NCBI GenBank assembly: GCA_035498715.1
Contig: DATJZV010000179.1
Span: 1-7,410, forward strand
Length of the DNA: 7,410 nt
Origin: DASPSR01 sp035498715
GTDB lineage: Bacteria > Nitrospirota > UBA9217
Direction: 5' to 3'
Shown: positions 5,516 to 7,410 of the stretch, one piece after another
Layout of the letters: the number at the start of each line of letters is the position of its first letter
Numbering within the stretch: position 1 is the stretch's first letter
The notes under the pieces: model-generated
Databases searched by the model: none
The model's input: only the letters and a program-made list of their open reading frames with translations
What the model was told of the DNA's origin: nothing
Position numbers and translations under genes: made by a program

Positions 5516-6940
5516 ATGACTACGTTTCAACGCATCGCAGCAGAAGGCCTTCGTATGAAGGAGGGGGAACGGATTCTCGGCTCCACGGAAAGCGTCTGTC
5601 CCGTATGCCTGAAACGGATACCGGCACAGAGGATTGCCGTGGACGACGATGTGTTTCTGGACAAGATCTGTTCGGAGCACGGTCATTTCCGGACCGTCAT
5701 CTGGCGGGGGCAGCCGTCCTATGGTTCCTGGTCCGTTCCCAAAGTGCCATCGCGTCCTCCGGTATGCGCGACAACCATAGAGCGGGGGTGCCCTTTTGAC
5801 TGCGGCTTGTGCCCGGAGCACCGTCAGCACTCATGCTGCGTTCTCCTCGAAGTGACCCAGCGCTGCAACCTGCACTGTCCGGTATGCTTTGCCTCATCAC
5901 AGCAAGCGGACCAAGACCCAGGTCTTCAGACCATCGAAGCTTGGTACCGCATGCTGCTTGCAAACGGTGGCCCCTATAACATCCAGTTGTCCGGCGGAGA
6001 ACCGACTGTGCGGGACGATCTTCCCGACATAGTCTCGCTGGGCCGGTCCCTGGGATTCAATTTCATTCAACTGAACACGAACGGTCTGCGCCTAGCAGGC
6101 GATCCAGAGTATGTGAGGCGATTGAAAGAAGCAGGCCTCTCCTGCGTGTTTCTGCAATTCGACGGGACAAACGACTCGATTTACAAAGCAATCCGCGGCA
6201 CAAAGCTTTTTGATAAGAAAAAAGCTGCAATCGACCGCTGCGCCGAAGAGGGTATGGGAGTAGTCCTTGTGCCGACGCTCATGCCTGGCATCAATACAGA
6301 AAACATCGGCAGCATCATCTCCTTTGCCGTAAACTGCATGCCCGCGGTCCGGGGTGTTCATTTCCAGCCCATTAGCTATTTCGGCAGGTATCCCCAGGAA
6401 CCATCCGATGAAGACCGGATCACGATTCCCGAAGTCATCCGCAACATCGAAGGCCAGACTAACGGTATGATGAAAGCAGAGCACTTCCGTCCTCCCCAGG
6501 GAGAGAACGCATACTGTTCCTTTCACGGTAATTTCGTTCTCATGCCCGACGGGGTCCTGATATCAATAAGCAAGGAGAAACAAGAGGGATGCTGCAGGCC
6601 CCAGGTCGCGGCCCTGGGTGCCAAAAAAGCTCAGCGCTTCGTTGCGCAGCGCTGGGCCGCACCAAACGTCCGCCCGGAACCCGCCGTGGCAACGAAAACA
6701 TCCTGCTGCACCACGTTCAACGTCGAATCCCTGGACGCCTTTCTGGGCCGCGTTGATCAATTCTCACTATGCATTTCCGGCATGGCCTTTCAGGACGCTT
6801 GGAACCTTGACTTGGAGCGGCTGCGTGAATGCTTCATTCATGTAGTCAGCACAGACAGCAGGGTCATCCCCTTTTGCGCGTACAATCTCACAGACAAACA
6901 AGGCACGCCGCTCTATCGCAGTCGGCAAAGATGCCTATAA
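5516..6940 (+). CDS. trsS: Radical SAM protein TrsS-like (cysteine form)
   Basis: A 474-residue radical SAM enzyme. The N-terminal zinc- or rubredoxin-like part has C28/C31 (SVCPVC) and C52 with H55 (ICSEHG). A second cysteine group follows: C92, C96, C99 and H102 (GCPFDCGLCPEH), then C107-C108. The radical SAM cluster motif CNLHCPVC supplies C117, C121 and C124, and SGGEP (149-153) is the SAM-binding GGE motif. The C-terminal third is cysteine rich (CC at 339-340 and 377-378, C409) and ends with the conserved ISGMAFQDAWNLDLERL and IPFCAYNLTD blocks. This layout resembles archaeal tetraether lipid synthase and MJ0619-type enzymes and matches the TrsS family, some of whose members are selenoproteins; no in-frame UGA is needed here. 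The substrate is unknown. The start at ATG 5516 follows a G-rich ribosome binding site. The next gene starts 16 bp after its stop. Confidence 0.88.
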   Translation: MTTFQRIAAEGLRMKEGERILGSTESVCPVCLKRIPAQRIAVDDDVFLDKICSEHGHFRTVIWRGQPSYGSWSVPKVPSRPPVCATTIERGCPFDCGLCPEHRQHSCCVLLEVTQRCNLHCPVCFASSQQADQDPGLQTIEAWYRMLLANGGPYNIQLSGGEPTVRDDLPDIVSLGRSLGFNFIQLNTNGLRLAGDPEYVRRLKEAGLSCVFLQFDGTNDSIYKAIRGTKLFDKKKAAIDRCAEEGMGVVLVPTLMPGINTENIGSIISFAVNCMPAVRGVHFQPISYFGRYPQEPSDEDRITIPEVIRNIEGQTNGMMKAEHFRPPQGENAYCSFHGNFVLMPDGVLISISKEKQEGCCRPQVAALGAKKAQRFVAQRWAAPNVRPEPAVATKTSCCTTFNVESLDAFLGRVDQFSLCISGMAFQDAWNLDLERLRECFIHVVSTDSRVIPFCAYNLTDKQGTPLYRSRQRCL

Positions 6941-6956
6941 TTCCACGGATGCGACG

Positions 6957-7410
6957 ATGATCAGGAAAACGCCCCTTGAGGCATGGATAGCGTCGAAGAT
7001 CGGCATGAGCGAAGACACGCTCACGCGGGAGCAGATCAGCGGATATCAGCTGCGTCAGCTCCGCGAGACTATCGAGCGAACCTATCACAACAGCCCCTTT
7101 TACCGGAAACGGATGAAGGGCATTGCTGATGTGCCTTTGACAAGTCTGGACGACATCCGCCGTTTTCCCTTCACCATAGCGGAGGACATACGACAGCAGG
7201 GACTGCAATTTCTCTGTGTATCGCAGAATGATATCAATAGGGTCGTTACGCTCGACAGTTCGGGAACAACGGGCAGTCCGAAGCGCCTTTACTTCACTCC
7301 CACGGACCAGGAGCTGACCGTAGATTTTTTCCATCAGGGCATGTCCACGCTCGTCGATCCTGGAGACCGGGTACTTATCCTTCTCCCGGGCGAGCGCATC
7401 GGAAGCGTCG
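6957..7410 (+). CDS. AMP-dependent CoA ligase, phenylacetate-CoA ligase type (DVU_1553-like), 3'-partial
   Basis: The frame is open from ATG 6957 to the window end (151 residues), so the gene continues downstream. The N-terminus shows the phenylacetate-CoA ligase (PaaK) pattern: the helix YQLRQLRETIERTYHNSPFY (30-49), the phrase LTSLDDIRRFPFT (61-73), and the AMP-binding P-loop SSGTTGSPK (101-109) followed by RLYFT. Enzymes of this family adenylate a carboxylic acid with ATP and transfer it to CoA. Which acid is used here cannot be read from the visible part. ATG 6949 in another frame stops after two codons, so 6957 is the start, with only a weak GGAT-like ribosome site; coupling to the radical SAM gene 16 bp upstream is likely. 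It matches the ligase regularly found in this gene set. Confidence 0.88.
   Translation, partial: MIRKTPLEAWIASKIGMSEDTLTREQISGYQLRQLRETIERTYHNSPFYRKRMKGIADVPLTSLDDIRRFPFTIAEDIRQQGLQFLCVSQNDINRVVTLDSSGTTGSPKRLYFTPTDQELTVDFFHQGMSTLVDPGDRVLILLPGERIGSV

Noticed and set aside
6600..6618. CCCAGG/CCTGGG hairpin near an A6 run as a terminator
   Set aside because: It is inside the trsS coding sequence, and on the minus strand the T-run comes before the stem, not after it.
1..7410. tRNA, rRNA, CRISPR array, insertion sequence or transposase
   Set aside because: No cloverleaf, repeat-spacer pattern, terminal inverted repeats or transposase motifs were seen; coding sequence fills nearly the whole window.

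Overview
The window (7,410 bp, all recognisable genes on the + strand) is one dense, co-directional gene cluster with no RNA genes, mobile elements or CRISPR. It holds eight genes, the first cut at its 5' end and the last at its 3' end. The families recall the conserved but biochemically undefined set named after Desulfovibrio vulgaris loci DVU_1551 to DVU_1558, which accompanies a molybdenum-containing aldehyde oxidoreductase. The iron-sulfur and radical-SAM chemistry, the cysteine-rich redox proteins and the family set suggest an anaerobic bacterium, most plausibly Desulfobacterota (delta-proteobacterial) or a similar lineage. That taxonomic guess is inference, since no marker gene is present.

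Layout. Block 1 (1-3045) contains the C-terminal part of a pyridine-nucleotide oxidoreductase/dicluster iron-sulfur protein, a 70-residue double-CxxC redox protein (ATGA overlap), a class I SAM methyltransferase (TrsM-like) and a C_GCAxxG_C_C-type cysteine protein. A 142-bp spacer with an AT-rich stretch and a small perfect hairpin follows. Block 2 (3188-5418) is an XdhC-family molybdoenzyme maturation factor overlapping by 22 bp a protein that fuses a MobA/MocA-like nucleotidyltransferase to an HD domain. A 97-bp spacer follows, with two mutually exclusive hairpins, one of which would bury the ribosome binding site of the next gene. Block 3 (5516-7410) is a TrsS-type radical SAM protein and the first 151 codons of an AMP-forming CoA ligase of the phenylacetate-CoA ligase type.

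How they may work together. XdhC and the MocA-like domain point to making and delivering molybdopterin cytosine dinucleotide cofactor for a xanthine dehydrogenase/aldehyde oxidoreductase-family enzyme that lies outside the window. The dicluster oxidoreductase and the two small cysteine proteins look like a dedicated electron or thiol relay. The radical SAM protein, methyltransferase and CoA ligase are not part of ordinary molybdenum cofactor maturation. They suggest an additional modification of a cofactor or substrate, or activation of an acid as a CoA thioester. The radical SAM protein has the cysteine architecture of the tetraether-lipid synthase (Tes)/MJ0619 group, enzymes that modify unactivated carbons. 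What this system makes is, to my knowledge, unknown, and it is the main point of interest here.
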